Shown here: positions 52,259 through 62,600 of the stretch, in pieces
Position numbering within the stretch: the stretch's first letter is position 1
How the letters are laid out: every line of letters begins with the position of its first letter
Source: Clostridiales bacterium
GTDB lineage: Bacteria > Bacillota > Clostridia > Christensenellales > Aristaeellaceae
Assembly: GCA_015056015.1 (NCBI GenBank)
Contig: SVHD01000004.1
Span: 44,313-108,312, forward strand
DNA: 64,000 bases
Direction of reading: 5' to 3'
Position numbers and translations under genes: made by a program
The notes under the pieces: model-generated
Told to the model about the DNA's origin: nothing
What the model saw: the letters and a program-made list of their open reading frames with translations, nothing else
The model's database searches: none

Positions 52259-53335
52259 GTGCTTACCAAGGACGATATTCGCAATCTGGCCTTAGACGCC
52301 GGCGCCGATGCCTGCGGCTTTGGCAGCCTGAGCCGTTTTGATACCGCGCCGGATGATATGAATCCCCGGTTCATTGCGCCCCGGGCCAAGACCATTATCG
52401 GTTTCCTGTTCAGAATGCCCCGCGGCGTGCAGCGCGGCATCGAAGAAGGCACCCAGTTTTTCCAGTATCCCTCCCTGGCCTACGGCGGCATCAACGAAGT
52501 CTATGCCCCTTCCGTGCTCTATGAAGTGGGCAGAGCCATTGAAGACGAAGGCTACGAGGCCATCGTATACCGCAATACCGGCGCCCGGGGAAAAATTTCC
52601 GATATGACCGGCGAAGAGGGCAGCACCCTTTCCCCGGAAGAGCAGATTGTATTCAGCCGGACGGAAAATAAAACCGCCCATCACCGCAGCGTCAGTTCCA
52701 CCCGCGAAGTGGCAGAGGGCAAGCGCGCCCCCGACCTGCAATTTCATTTTCGCATTGCGGCGGTTGCCTGCGGCCTGGGTGAGATCGGCTGGAGCAAAAT
52801 GTTCCTCTCCCCCGATTTCGGGCCTATGGTGCGCATGGCGTTCATCCTCACCGATATGGAATTCGAGCCCGATCCCCTCTATAACGGCACGCCTCTTTGC
52901 CGCAAATGCATGGCCTGCGTGCGGGAATGCCCTGGCCATTGCCTGAGCAGCGACAAAAAGACCAGCAACAGCTTCATGATGGAAGATAAGCTGATCGAAT
53001 GGGCGGAATATGACCCCTGGCGCTGCTATGCCTTCTATACCTTCCCGGGCCGCAAGCATGATCCCTTCATTCCCACCGAAGTATTCGAGCAGCATAAGGA
53101 TGGCAAATTGGCCATTCTGGAGGGCAAGCCCGTGCAATCCGGCGAACAGGCGGTATTGGACGTCTATTCCGTGCTGGATGGCTTCTTCCCCAGCTGGATG
53201 GGCTATAATATGGCCATGTGCGGCGGCTGCATCGGCGCCTGCGTGAATATGCTGGAGAAAAAAGGCGGCTGCCTGGAAGGAAAATTTGAAGAGCCCTTCC
53301 GCGTTGGCAGGGAGCGTTGGAAAATCAATCGCTGA
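52259..53335 (+). CDS. QueG/RdhA-like 4Fe-4S protein, paralog 3
   Basis: A 358-residue protein close to paralog 1. It has PRGVQRGIEEGTQFFQYPS, CGLGEIGWSKMFLSPDFGP, the cluster motif CRKCMACVRECP and a second set RCYAFY plus MCGGCIGACVNML. PDLQFHF occupies the place of QueG's DSxP. GTG start immediately after the stop of the U32-like gene, with GGAGGAATGATCTAA as ribosome binding site. The family relation is clear; QueG activity itself is doubtful because several paralogs coexist and the catalytic motif differs. Confidence 0.75.
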   Translation: MLTKDDIRNLALDAGADACGFGSLSRFDTAPDDMNPRFIAPRAKTIIGFLFRMPRGVQRGIEEGTQFFQYPSLAYGGINEVYAPSVLYEVGRAIEDEGYEAIVYRNTGARGKISDMTGEEGSTLSPEEQIVFSRTENKTAHHRSVSSTREVAEGKRAPDLQFHFRIAAVACGLGEIGWSKMFLSPDFGPMVRMAFILTDMEFEPDPLYNGTPLCRKCMACVRECPGHCLSSDKKTSNSFMMEDKLIEWAEYDPWRCYAFYTFPGRKHDPFIPTEVFEQHKDGKLAILEGKPVQSGEQAVLDVYSVLDGFFPSWMGYNMAMCGGCIGACVNMLEKKGGCLEGKFEEPFRVGRERWKINR

Positions 53336-53350
53336 GAGGAGGAAACGCAT

Positions 53351-54246
53351 ATGGAACTGACTGCTCAATATGTAAAAGAATACGCCCGTTCCCTGGGCGC
53401 TGATCTGGTAGGCATCGGCGATGTGAAGCGCTATGACGGCTGCCCCGCCTGCCAGGATCCCCGTTATATTCTGCCCACGGCCAAATGCGTCATCGGCGTT
53501 GGCTTCCGCATCCCCCGGGGCATTATGAAAACCATCAAAACCCAGCCCTATGCCTATACCGCGCTTGGCGTAAAGGCCCTGGATGAAGAAATGAGCACGG
53601 TATTTCTGCTGAAATTTGCCCGGCTCATTGAAAATGCCGGCTATGAAGCCTGCATTCAGCGCACCTGCCCCAATCTGCTTTCCCCCGAAAAGCAGGGCAC
53701 CAATCCGGAAGTGAAAAATTCCGTGCATCTGCAATCCATTTCTGTGGATGGCGTGCTCCTGCCCCCGATGTGCTGATTGATTTTGACAAGAGCGCTGAAA
53801 TTTGCGGCATGGCCAGGCTGGGCCTCAAGGGCAATGCCCTGACCCCGGAATTCGGCCCCTATCAGCGCTTCGTTTTCATCGTCACCAATGCGCCTCTTGA
53901 AACGGATGAGCCCCTGAAGGAAGAATTATGCGATCATTGCGGCAAATGCATTTCCGCCTGTCCCGGCAAGGCCATCAGCGAAAAGGGCCTTGATTCCTGG
54001 CAATGCAGCGTATACTACCGCGGCGCAGCCAAGGAAAACGTATGGAAGGAAAAGCCTGCCGATTTTGAAAAGATCCGCAGCGGAGAAAAGCGCTTTGATG
54101 AAAAGAGCGCCAGGGAAGCCCATGCCCTGCTGGATCTTTTGCCCCCCACCCATTACGGCTATGTTCCCTGCCTGTGCGAAATGGCCTGCCATGAGGCCTG
54201 CTATCAGCATCTGATGGAAAAAAAGGAGGCGCAGCAGCATGACTGA
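53351..54246 (+). pseudogene. QueG/RdhA-like 4Fe-4S protein, paralog 4 (frameshifted)
   Basis: Two overlapping frames together give one protein of about 298 residues. Frame 1 (53351-53776) ends VDGVLLPPMC; frame 2 resumes LIDFDKSAEICG. Adding one C to the run of five C at 53762-53766 restores VLLPPDVLIDFDKS. The C-terminal half keeps CDHCGKCISACP, WQCSVYY and CLCEMACHEAC. The N-terminal half lacks the RGIEEG part of the family motif (it reads PRGIMKTIKTQ). It may be a true null allele, a slippage-regulated gene or a sequencing error. RBS GAGGAGGAAACGCAT. Confidence 0.75.
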
Positions 54247-55201
54247 TTTGAAAAAACTGATTGTGGAAAGCGCCCGGAAATTCGGGGCCGATCTGGTGGG
54301 CTTTGCTTCCGTCAGTCGCTTTGACGGCGTGGATAAATCGCAGCATCCCCTTTCCATTTTCCCGGAATGCAAGACGGTGATCGGCCTTGGGTATCGCGTG
54401 CTGCGTGGCAGCCTGCGGGGCATTGAAGAGGGCACCGTTTATTATCAGTACACCACCATGGGCATTGAATTGCTGGAAGAGAATTATATGCCCCGCTCCA
54501 TGATGCGTTTGTGCGGCGTGATTGAGGACGCCGGCTATACGGCCGCGCCCCAGAAAAATCACCAGATGATCTGCGCCGATCCCGAAAAAACCAATCCCGA
54601 AATAAATTACAAGCGCATTTATCATGTGGATATGCCCCAGCTGGATTTTGCACAGGCGGCGGTCAAATGCGGCCTGGGCGAAATGGGCAGAAGCGGCCAG
54701 GTGCTCACCGACGCCTTCGGCCCCTTCCAGCGCTTCTGCTTCATCCTGACGGACGCCGAAATCGAAGAAAGCGATCTGGTGAGCGCCCATCTTTGCGATG
54801 ATTGCCAGAAATGCGCCAAGGCCTGCCACGGCAAGGCCCTGGAAATCACCGAAAACGGCCCCTATAAGCTGGATACCTGGCAATGCTCCGCCTATCTGGC
54901 CGGCGCCAGCGCCCTGAAAAATCCCTTCCTGGCCCCGGACGCCCTCAGCGAAATCGCCGATCGCATGGCCATTTTGCGGGGAGAAAAGAAATTGACCGCG
55001 GAAGAAGCCAGGGAAGTGATGGATCAATTGCGTTTTTATCCGCCCATGAAGCATGCCTATGCCACCAACGTCTGCGGCCGTGCCTGCGACCGGGCCTGCT
55101 ATGATCATCTGGAAAAGGCGGGCAGGCTTTCCCGCAGCTTCAAGAATCCCTTCCGTGATCAGGAGCAGTGGAATCTTTCTCTGGATGGCTTCGAGCAATA
55201 A
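54239..55201 (+). CDS. QueG/RdhA-like 4Fe-4S protein, paralog 5
   Basis: A 320-residue paralog whose ATG overlaps the end of paralog 4 by 8 bp. It has LRGSLRGIEEGTVYYQY, CGLGEMGRSGQVLTDAFGP, CDDCQKCAKACHG (the usual Pro after the fourth Cys is His), WQCSAYL and VCGRACDRACYDHLE. VDMPQLD is the segment nearest to QueG's catalytic DSxP. RBS AAGGAGGCGCAGC. Last gene of the operon, followed by a terminator. Confidence 0.75.
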   Translation: MTDLKKLIVESARKFGADLVGFASVSRFDGVDKSQHPLSIFPECKTVIGLGYRVLRGSLRGIEEGTVYYQYTTMGIELLEENYMPRSMMRLCGVIEDAGYTAAPQKNHQMICADPEKTNPEINYKRIYHVDMPQLDFAQAAVKCGLGEMGRSGQVLTDAFGPFQRFCFILTDAEIEESDLVSAHLCDDCQKCAKACHGKALEITENGPYKLDTWQCSAYLAGASALKNPFLAPDALSEIADRMAILRGEKKLTAEEAREVMDQLRFYPPMKHAYATNVCGRACDRACYDHLEKAGRLSRSFKNPFRDQEQWNLSLDGFEQ

Positions 55202-55208
55202 GCAAAAT

Positions 55209-55237
55209 AAAAGGAGCGCTTCGGCGCTCCTTTTTTT
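55209..55237. terminator. Bidirectional intrinsic terminator
   Basis: AAAGGAGCGC-TTCG-GCGCTCCTTT with flanking A- and T-runs, between the QueG-like operon and GH127. Confidence 0.92.
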
Positions 55238-55252
55238 GTATTGATTCCCGGA

Positions 55253-57064
55253 TCATTTCCGGTTGATCCATGTGATCATTTCCGTTTCGCCCCGGTTGGC
55301 AAAAGCGTAATAGGGGATCAATTTCAGGAAAATTTCCTCATAATCATCCCCGGCGACGGCGTAAAGCCCATCGGCCTTTTTCTGACGCAGGGCGCTTGCA
55401 TGCAGATTGGGCAGCAGGAATTCGCAATCGCCCAAGGTAAATTCCGCATCCGGGCTCAGGCGGATGGAAGAAAGATCCTCTCCATTATCCACACCTTCCG
55501 CGCAATAGACCACCGGGCCCCGCATAATGGCAATTTTCCCCGCCAGGGCATGGGCCTTGGGATTGGCCGCCATGGCGAGAACCGGCATATCCAGGGAAAG
55601 AATGATTTCCGTTTTCCCCTGCAGCGCAATCCAGGCATAGCCATCCTGCATCCGATAGGGATGATTGACGGTGAATTTTTTGCACCAGGCAGGAATACGC
55701 AGGGCGATTTCTTTCTTTTCCCCTTCACAGGTAATGCGGATTTCCCCATCCACGGGATAATTGGTCTGCTGGGTAACGGAAAGACCCTCCACCTTCATTT
55801 CGGACGCCATATACTGGTTGACAAATACCGTATCCTCATTGCAGGCATACAGATAATCCCCCAGAGAGAGGAAGAAGCGGGTCACATTGGGCGGGCAGCA
55901 GGAGCAATTGAATACCTCCAGCCGCTGGGTAATGGGATAGCGGGATTTCTTCACCGCGCTCTTATCCACATCATTGAAGGCCGGATCAATTTCCAGGGGA
56001 TTTTCATAGAAGAAGGATTTGCCATCCATGGAAAGGCCGGAAAGAATGCCGTTATAAATCACCCGCTCCAGCGTATCGGCATAAATGGCAGATTCGTGGA
56101 TTTTCTGCATCCTTACGCAATAATAGGCCAGGGCAATAGCGGCGCAGGTTTCCGCATAGGCGGTACGGGTGGGCAGATCATAATCCACGGTGAAGGCTTC
56201 CCCGATATAGGTGGAGCCCACGCCGCCGGTAATATACATGCGGTGATTGACGATATTATCATACACCCGTTTGCAGGCGTCCATTAATTCCTGATCCTGG
56301 CAGGCATGGGCAATATCTGCCGCGCCGCTCATCAGATACAGGGCCCGGACGGAATGGCCCTCTGCCGTACTGCGCTCCCGGATGGGCATTTCATCCATGT
56401 TATACAGATGGCGGCGGGTATCCGCATATAATTTTTCCTGCGCGGTTCCATGGGTGTCGATAAAATATTTGGAAAGGGCCAGATATCGCTTTTCCCCGGT
56501 GGCCTCATACAGGCGAACCAGCGCCAATTCAATTTCCGGATGACCGGGGGTTAAAAAAGCGGCGGATTTTTCGATCATGAATACCTTTTCGATATAATCC
56601 GCATACCGGCACATGGCCTTGAGGAAAGCGTCCTTACCGGTGGCATGATAATAGGCCACCGCCGCCTCCATCAGATGCCCGGCACAGTAAAGCTCATGAT
56701 TATCGCGGATGGTAAAGCGCTGATCCTGATCGACAGTAAGATAATAGCTGTTGAAATATCCGTTTTCATCCCGATTTTTGAGAATGAGCGCCACCGTATC
56801 ATCCACGATTTTTTCCAGTTCCGCATCCCTTTCAAATTCCAGGGCATAGGCGGCGCTTTCCAGCCACTTGGCCACATCCGAATCCCAGAAAATATGGCCG
56901 TTATATTCGCCCTTTTCCTTCCAATCGCATTTCAGGGCGTCAAAGCGGTGGGTATCCTGAAAGCGATGATAAACGGAATAAAGGGTGGTTTTCCGAATCA
57001 GTTCCTGCTTGGTTTTCCAGAAACCGCCGGTAATCCGGACAGACGAAAATCCGATCTTTTTCAT
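55253..57064 (-). CDS. GH127 beta-L-arabinofuranosidase
   Basis: Intracellular zinc-dependent glycosidase, 603 residues, without signal peptide, expected to release beta-L-arabinofuranose from short arabino-oligosaccharides. By analogy to HypBA1 the acid/base is Glu289 (STYIGEAF), the zinc ligands are Glu305 and Cys307 (AYAETCAAIAL) with Cys389 and Cys390 (NCSCCPPN), and Cys389 is the likely nucleophile. ATG after AAGGAGGAAAAAATC; the short upstream extension is not used. It follows a MATE gene by 50 bp on the same strand. Fits with the pectate lyase nearby. Confidence 0.93.
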   Translation of the reverse strand: MKKIGFSSVRITGGFWKTKQELIRKTTLYSVYHRFQDTHRFDALKCDWKEKGEYNGHIFWDSDVAKWLESAAYALEFERDAELEKIVDDTVALILKNRDENGYFNSYYLTVDQDQRFTIRDNHELYCAGHLMEAAVAYYHATGKDAFLKAMCRYADYIEKVFMIEKSAAFLTPGHPEIELALVRLYEATGEKRYLALSKYFIDTHGTAQEKLYADTRRHLYNMDEMPIRERSTAEGHSVRALYLMSGAADIAHACQDQELMDACKRVYDNIVNHRMYITGGVGSTYIGEAFTVDYDLPTRTAYAETCAAIALAYYCVRMQKIHESAIYADTLERVIYNGILSGLSMDGKSFFYENPLEIDPAFNDVDKSAVKKSRYPITQRLEVFNCSCCPPNVTRFFLSLGDYLYACNEDTVFVNQYMASEMKVEGLSVTQQTNYPVDGEIRITCEGEKKEIALRIPAWCKKFTVNHPYRMQDGYAWIALQGKTEIILSLDMPVLAMAANPKAHALAGKIAIMRGPVVYCAEGVDNGEDLSSIRLSPDAEFTLGDCEFLLPNLHASALRQKKADGLYAVAGDDYEEIFLKLIPYYAFANRGETEMITWINRK

Positions 57065-57114
57065 GATTTTTTCCTCCTTTATATCCCATGGCAATCTGTT
57101 CATCCGGTCTTTTT

Positions 57115-58500
57115 TCACGCCCGCTGATTCAGCGGATTCCAGCTGCCCTTGATATAGCAGCGCAGGAACAATACAAACAGCAGCAGATTATGGGCAATCA
57201 TACAGGCCCAGGCGGAAATCAGCCCCAGGCCCAGAAGATTGGTGCAGATAAAAGTGCCCACAATGCGCACCAGCCACATGCCCGCAATATTATAAACGAA
57301 GGGCTGTTTCGTTTTGCCCACGCCCTGCATCATGCCTTCCATAATAATAGAAAAGCCATAGAAGGGCTCGGAAACCGCCACCATCCGCAGCACGGTGGAG
57401 CCCAGACGAATCACCTCCGGGCTTTGGGAGAATAATCCCACCAAGCCGGGCGCCAGCAAAAACAGCGCGCCGCCGGAAAGAATCATCAGCCCGATTTCAA
57501 TGGGAATAAACATGGCGGATAAATCCCGCATTTTCTTTTCATCCTTCGCCCCATAGGCATTGCCCGCCAGGGTGGCGGCGGCGGTCTGCATGCCGTAGCC
57601 GGGGATATAAAAGGCCGATTCCACGGTGTTGGCGATGGTATGGGCGGCGGTGGAAATTTCGCCCAGGGCATTGATCATGGCGGCAAAGGCCACATAGCCA
57701 AGGGATGTGCCGAATCGCTGCAGCATATTGGGCAGGGCCACCTTCATGCAGGGACGCAGAATTTCCATATCGGGGCGGATTTTCTGCCCTTTCGGGGATA
57801 CCATAGGATGCCGCCACAGGGAGACAGTAATGGCAATGCCGCCTGCGGTAAAGGCAATGGCGCTGGCTGCCGCTGCGCCCAGCACGCCCCAGCCAAGGCC
57901 GGGCATGGTAAAGGAACACGAAAAGAGCGTGATCGTCCGGCTGGGGTAAATCATCAGGAAATTCAGAATCACATTGAGAAGATTCACCAGCACGCCGATT
58001 TTCATGGGCGTTTTGGTATCTCCCGCCGCCCGGAGCACAGTACCAAAGATAATGGTGGCGCATCTGGGCAGCATGGGCAGATACAGAATAAAGAAGTATT
58101 GCCCCGCCAGTTCCCGGATGCTTTCATCCACCTGCATCCATACCGGCACCATCCCGCTTAACGACAGCGTAAGCACGGTAAACAGCATTCCCACAACCAG
58201 CACCGCCAAAACCGCCTGGGAAACGGCCTTTCTTGCGCCTTCCCGGTCATTGGCGCCGCAGGCGCGGGCAATAAAGGAAAGAAAGCCCACCGCCAGAGCG
58301 GAAATGCTGCTGTTGATCAGCCAGTTGACGGTGGTGGTGGCGCCCACGGCGGCTGTGGCCCGGGTACCAAGAGAACCCACCATGGCGGTATCGATATATT
58401 GCACCGCCGTTTGCAAAAGCTGTTCCAGCATGGTGGGCCAGGCCAGGGCAAGAATGGTCATCATCATGCCTGTGTTCAGCCGGGAAAAACTTTTTTTCAT
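57115..58500 (-). CDS. MATE-family efflux transporter 2
   Basis: A 461-residue exporter with twelve predicted helices. ALAWPTMLEQLLQTAVQYIDTAMVG opens half one and ALPNMLQRFGTSLGYV half two. It differs clearly from MATE 1 and is nearer the DinF-like/Clostridia branch. The first ATG after a TTG is used; the RBS (AAAGGATG) is distant. It is transcribed with GH127 downstream, so sugar export or a general detoxifying role are both possible. Confidence 0.9.
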   Translation of the reverse strand: MKKSFSRLNTGMMMTILALAWPTMLEQLLQTAVQYIDTAMVGSLGTRATAAVGATTTVNWLINSSISALAVGFLSFIARACGANDREGARKAVSQAVLAVLVVGMLFTVLTLSLSGMVPVWMQVDESIRELAGQYFFILYLPMLPRCATIIFGTVLRAAGDTKTPMKIGVLVNLLNVILNFLMIYPSRTITLFSCSFTMPGLGWGVLGAAAASAIAFTAGGIAITVSLWRHPMVSPKGQKIRPDMEILRPCMKVALPNMLQRFGTSLGYVAFAAMINALGEISTAAHTIANTVESAFYIPGYGMQTAAATLAGNAYGAKDEKKMRDLSAMFIPIEIGLMILSGGALFLLAPGLVGLFSQSPEVIRLGSTVLRMVAVSEPFYGFSIIMEGMMQGVGKTKQPFVYNIAGMWLVRIVGTFICTNLLGLGLISAWACMIAHNLLLFVLFLRCYIKGSWNPLNQRA

Positions 58501-58540
58501 CAAAAAGATTCATCCTTTGTATCAGATCATCGTCTTCCTT

Positions 58541-58569
58541 ATTATACCGCCAAATGCCTCCTCTGGCAA
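58541..58569 (-). promoter_or_regulatory. Promoter of the MATE 2-GH127 unit
   Basis: TTGCCA, 17 bp, TATAAT on the minus strand. Confidence 0.65.
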
Positions 58570-58626
58570 CCGAACTGCCCCTGGCATATGGAAATTTCAT
58601 TTTTTTGCCTCAAAAGAAATCACATA

Positions 58627-58655
58627 TTGAAAAAGCGGGCAAAAGAATTTATACT
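58627..58655 (+). promoter_or_regulatory. Promoter of the GDPD gene
   Basis: TTGAAA, 17 bp, TATACT. Confidence 0.65.
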
Positions 58656-58693
58656 GCCCCTGGAACCCCGAATTTCAAGGAATGGTGATTGGC

Positions 58694-59500
58694 ATGAAGT
58701 GCGAAAATATCAATATAGACTCCTCCCGTATTCTGCTGGGGGCGCACCGGGGCGATCGGAAGCATTTCCCGGAAAATACCATGGCCGCCATGCGTGCCGC
58801 CGTTCAAATGGGCTGCGACGCCATTGAAACCGATGTACGCATGACCAAAGATGGGCATCTGGTATTGATTCATGACCGGGATGTAAGCCGCACCACCGAT
58901 CAGAGCGGCCTGATTGATGAAATGAGCCTGGAAGAGGTGCGCGCCCTGGATGCAGGCAGCTGGAAAGGCGCCGCATTTGCCGGTGAAAAAATCCCCACGG
59001 TGGAAGAATTTCTTTCCTTTATCGCCCCCACCAACGTCATCATCAACTGGGAATTGAAAGAATATCCCGTGGATCTGGGCAAGGAAAGGGCCTTTGCCTG
59101 CGCCGATCGGCTGATTGATCTGATTGATCAATTCGGCATGAAAAAAAGAAGCATCATGAATTCCTTTTCCGATCAGGTGCTGGAGCATATCGCCGATCAA
59201 TATCCCGGTCAATTTCCCATTCATGGCTATCTGCATTATAAAGAACCCAAGGATTTTTCCAAAAAGCCCTTGGAAAGCTTTCTGGATTGGGCCGCCGTAT
59301 GGCGCAAGGATGAATGCCACCCGGAGGGCTTTGCAGAAGATTACGAAGAAATTCTTTCCCTCCATATCCTCCCCTGCATTCTGGTGCCCGATGAAAAGCA
59401 GCATTATCAGCATGCGCTGGAAATGGGCTGCCGGATGTTCACCAGCGATGATCCGGAAACCGCGCTGAAAATTCTCAGGGAGCTGGGCTGCCGATCCTGA
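58694..59500 (+). CDS. Glycerophosphodiester phosphodiesterase family protein
   Basis: A 268-residue GDPD-type TIM barrel; enzymes of the family cleave glycerophosphodiesters to glycerol-3-phosphate and an alcohol with a divalent metal. Catalytic and metal residues are visible in GAHRGDRKHFPENT, CDAIETDVRMTKDGHLVLIH and HDRDVSRTT. No signal peptide, so it is cytosolic. The ATG after GGTGATTGGC is preferred; another lies 12 bp upstream. Own promoter and terminator. Confidence 0.92.
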   Translation: MKCENINIDSSRILLGAHRGDRKHFPENTMAAMRAAVQMGCDAIETDVRMTKDGHLVLIHDRDVSRTTDQSGLIDEMSLEEVRALDAGSWKGAAFAGEKIPTVEEFLSFIAPTNVIINWELKEYPVDLGKERAFACADRLIDLIDQFGMKKRSIMNSFSDQVLEHIADQYPGQFPIHGYLHYKEPKDFSKKPLESFLDWAAVWRKDECHPEGFAEDYEEILSLHILPCILVPDEKQHYQHALEMGCRMFTSDDPETALKILRELGCRS

Positions 59501-59501
59501 A

Positions 59502-59539
59502 AAAATGCCGCAGATCATCCTGCGGCATTTTCCTTTTTT
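59502..59539 (+). terminator. Intrinsic terminator of the GDPD gene
   Basis: AAAATGCCGCAG and CTGCGGCATTTT, followed by CCTTTTTT. Confidence 0.85.
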
Positions 59540-59554
59540 CCGGGGATGAAAATA

Positions 59555-59583
59555 TTGTATTCCTGTACCAACCATAGTATAAT
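59555..59583 (+). promoter_or_regulatory. Promoter of the pectate lyase gene
   Basis: TTGTAT, 17 bp, TATAAT. Confidence 0.65.
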
Positions 59584-59632
59584 AAATCCATTCGATCATC
59601 CGATATAAGCCGAGCAGAAGGAGGCATATTTT

Positions 59633-62600
59633 ATGAAAAAATATTGGGGCCTGGGTGCAGGAATTTTCCTGCTGGCGCTGTTTTTCTCCTTTGCGGCCCT
59701 GGCGGAGGGGCCGGCCACCTATATTCTGGACGCCACCCGGGATTTGCCCGCCATGGCCCAGGGGGATAAAAAGGATGGGGAAAGCGAAGAATTCAACGAT
59801 TATTTCACCATCATGTATTCCGCAAAAAACAAAATCGACGGCAGCAATAAAACCTTTGACGACGGCTATTCCGCCACCCAGCGCCTGAACTTTGGCGGCA
59901 AAACCCAGCCGGGCAAGGGCATGATCAATACCGTCCGCTTTACCACGGACGGCCCTGCCGCCATCAAATTCTGGTGGGTTTCCGGCGGGGACGGGCGGCA
60001 ATTTGCCCTCTATGACAAAGACGGCAATATTCTGCAAAAAACCAAGGTCAGTTCCGTCAAAAACTCGCTGTATATTTCTTCCTTCGATACGGACGCCGCC
60101 GGTACCTATTATCTGGGGGTACCGGAGGGCAGCAATTATCTTTTCAAGCTGCAGGTTACCGTAACGCCGGAAGGATATATTCCCCCCGCCCGGGCCGCCT
60201 GGGATACGGTGTCTTCGCCCATTCTGCTTTCCGCCCGGGATAACGGCAAGGGCGAAATTCTGGTGGATGCAAGCGCGTCGGTGGGCTATGACGGCGCAGA
60301 TGAATTGATCCTCTCCATGCTGGATGCGCAGGGCAATGAAATCGCCATCCGCCGTTCCCTGGCGGAAGCGGATACGCATACCCTGTCCTTTTCTCCCTCA
60401 TCTTCCGGGGAATATTTCTTTCGTGCATCTCTTGCCCGGACCGGCGAAGAAAATAAAGCGGCTGCCCAGCCCCTTTCCGCTTCCTTCGTTCTGCCGCTGG
60501 AAGCGCCCGTCATTACCAGCTTATCCAGCGCAGGCGGCGGTCAGGCGCAATTGATCTGGACGGAGGTTGCCGAGGCCACGGGCTATGAAATCTTCCTGAA
60601 CGGCGCATCCTGCGGCAATGCCGATTCAACGGAATGGCTGGCCGACGGCCTGACCATCGGGGAAACCCATGCCTTCTCCGTCCGGGCGCTGCGAAACGAA
60701 GAATGCAGCCCTCTTTCCGAAGAAATGACCGTGCTCGCCACCCAGGAAGCAAAGCGGCCCTGGAGCTTTACTGTTTACGGCCCTTCCACCAATGAGGAAA
60801 ATAACGGATATCTGGGCGATATCAATGAAGAAGGCTTTGTCACCGTCTATTCCGAAAACGGCAAAGGCAAAATTCAGCCCAACGCCGATGACGGTCTGGC
60901 CTTCTACTATACCGCCATTCCCGCCCATCAGAATTTCAGCCTGCGGGCCCGCGTACACGTGGAAAGCTGGGGCTATTCCAACGGCCAGGAGGGCTTTGGC
61001 CTGATGGCGGCAGACAGCGTTCCTCCCATGGGCACGGAAAGCTTCTTCACCAATCAATATATGGCCCTGGCCAGCAAGATTGAATTCCACTGGCAGGGCG
61101 GCAAAATCAGCGAAACGGGCACGAAATATTCCATGCGTCTGGGCCTGGGCATGCTGTCCAAGCTGGGCCGCACCCCCGATACCAAAACGCCCATTCTTGG
61201 CTATACCTGGCCCTTGGAAACATCCGCCGTATTCAATACCGTGGAGGGAGCCAGCAGCTATAATATCATCGGCAATAATACCAATCGCGCCACCCTGAAT
61301 AAAACTGCCGCCACCATCCAAGAACTGACTGATTTTATTCTGGAAATTCAAAAAAACAATACCGGCTATTTCATCACCTATTATGACGAGGATGGCAGCA
61401 TCATCGGCCAATACAAGGATTATGATCCCCAGGCGCTGACCCAATTGGACAAGGATTATGTATACGTGGGCTTTTTCGCCGCCCGCCGTGCCCGGGCCAC
61501 CTTTTCCGATGTGGCGCTGACGGTGGTGGATCCTGCCGCAGACGCTTCCGCAGAAGAAAAGCCCGTCACCCGGATTACCCCCGCTCTTTCCATTGTATCC
61601 GGCGCCAACGCCAACAGCGAAGCATATACCCTTTCCTATGTAACCAATGTATACGGCATGGCCGAAATCCGCCTGGATGGGGAAAGCATCGCCCGCAATA
61701 TTCCTGTTCATCCGGAAATCCGCAATGATTATCTGCTTACGCTGCCCCATCAGGGAGAAATTCCGGTGGAAATCATTCTGACCCCGGATGAAAAGAAGCT
61801 GCCCGGAGAAGATGCGGTGCTCACCTCCAATCGTCCCGTCTGGGCGGAAGGAACCGTCACCTATTCCCGGGCCTATGCCGGTCTTTCTGAAATTTATGTT
61901 TCTCCCAAGGGAAATCCCAGCGGCCTTGGCACCCGGGAAAAGCCCCTGAGCCTTTCCTCCGCCATTCAATATGTGCAGCCCGGGCAGACCATCATCCTGA
62001 TGGAAGGAACCTATCATTTCATGGATCCCCTTCGCATCCCTCACGGCATGGATGGCACGAAGGAACTGCCTATCCGCATGATCGCCGATCCCCAGAGCCA
62101 GAATCGCCCGGTGCTGGATTTCCGGGGGCTTTGCGCCGGGATCATTCACGGGGGCGATTATTGGTATTTTTCCGGCTTTGACGTCACCGGCGCCGCCAAC
62201 GGCCAAAAAGGCTTTCAGGTTTCCGGGCATTATAACACGCTGGAAAATATCCACGCCCATCACAACGGCAATACCGGCATTCAGATCAGCCGCTATGCCG
62301 GCAGCGATCCCGTATCGGAATGGCCCAGCCATAATCTGATCCTCCATTGCACGGCCTGGGGCAATGCCGATGCGGGCTATGAGGACGCCGATGGCTTTGC
62401 CGCCAAGCTGACCTGCGGCGAAGGCAATATTTTCGACGGCTGCATCGCCTACCATAATGCCGACGATGGCTTTGATCTCTATGCCAAATTGGAAACCGGC
62501 CCCATCGGCCCGGTGGTGATCCGCAATTGCGTGGCCTATGCCAATGGCTTTCTGGAGGATGGCACCAGCGCCGGAAACGGCAACGGCTTCAAGCTGGGGG

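Noticed and set aside
53770..54246. Second half of QueG-like paralog 4 as a separate gene
   Set aside because: Its first residues continue the upstream frame exactly when one C is added, and no ribosome binding site precedes it.
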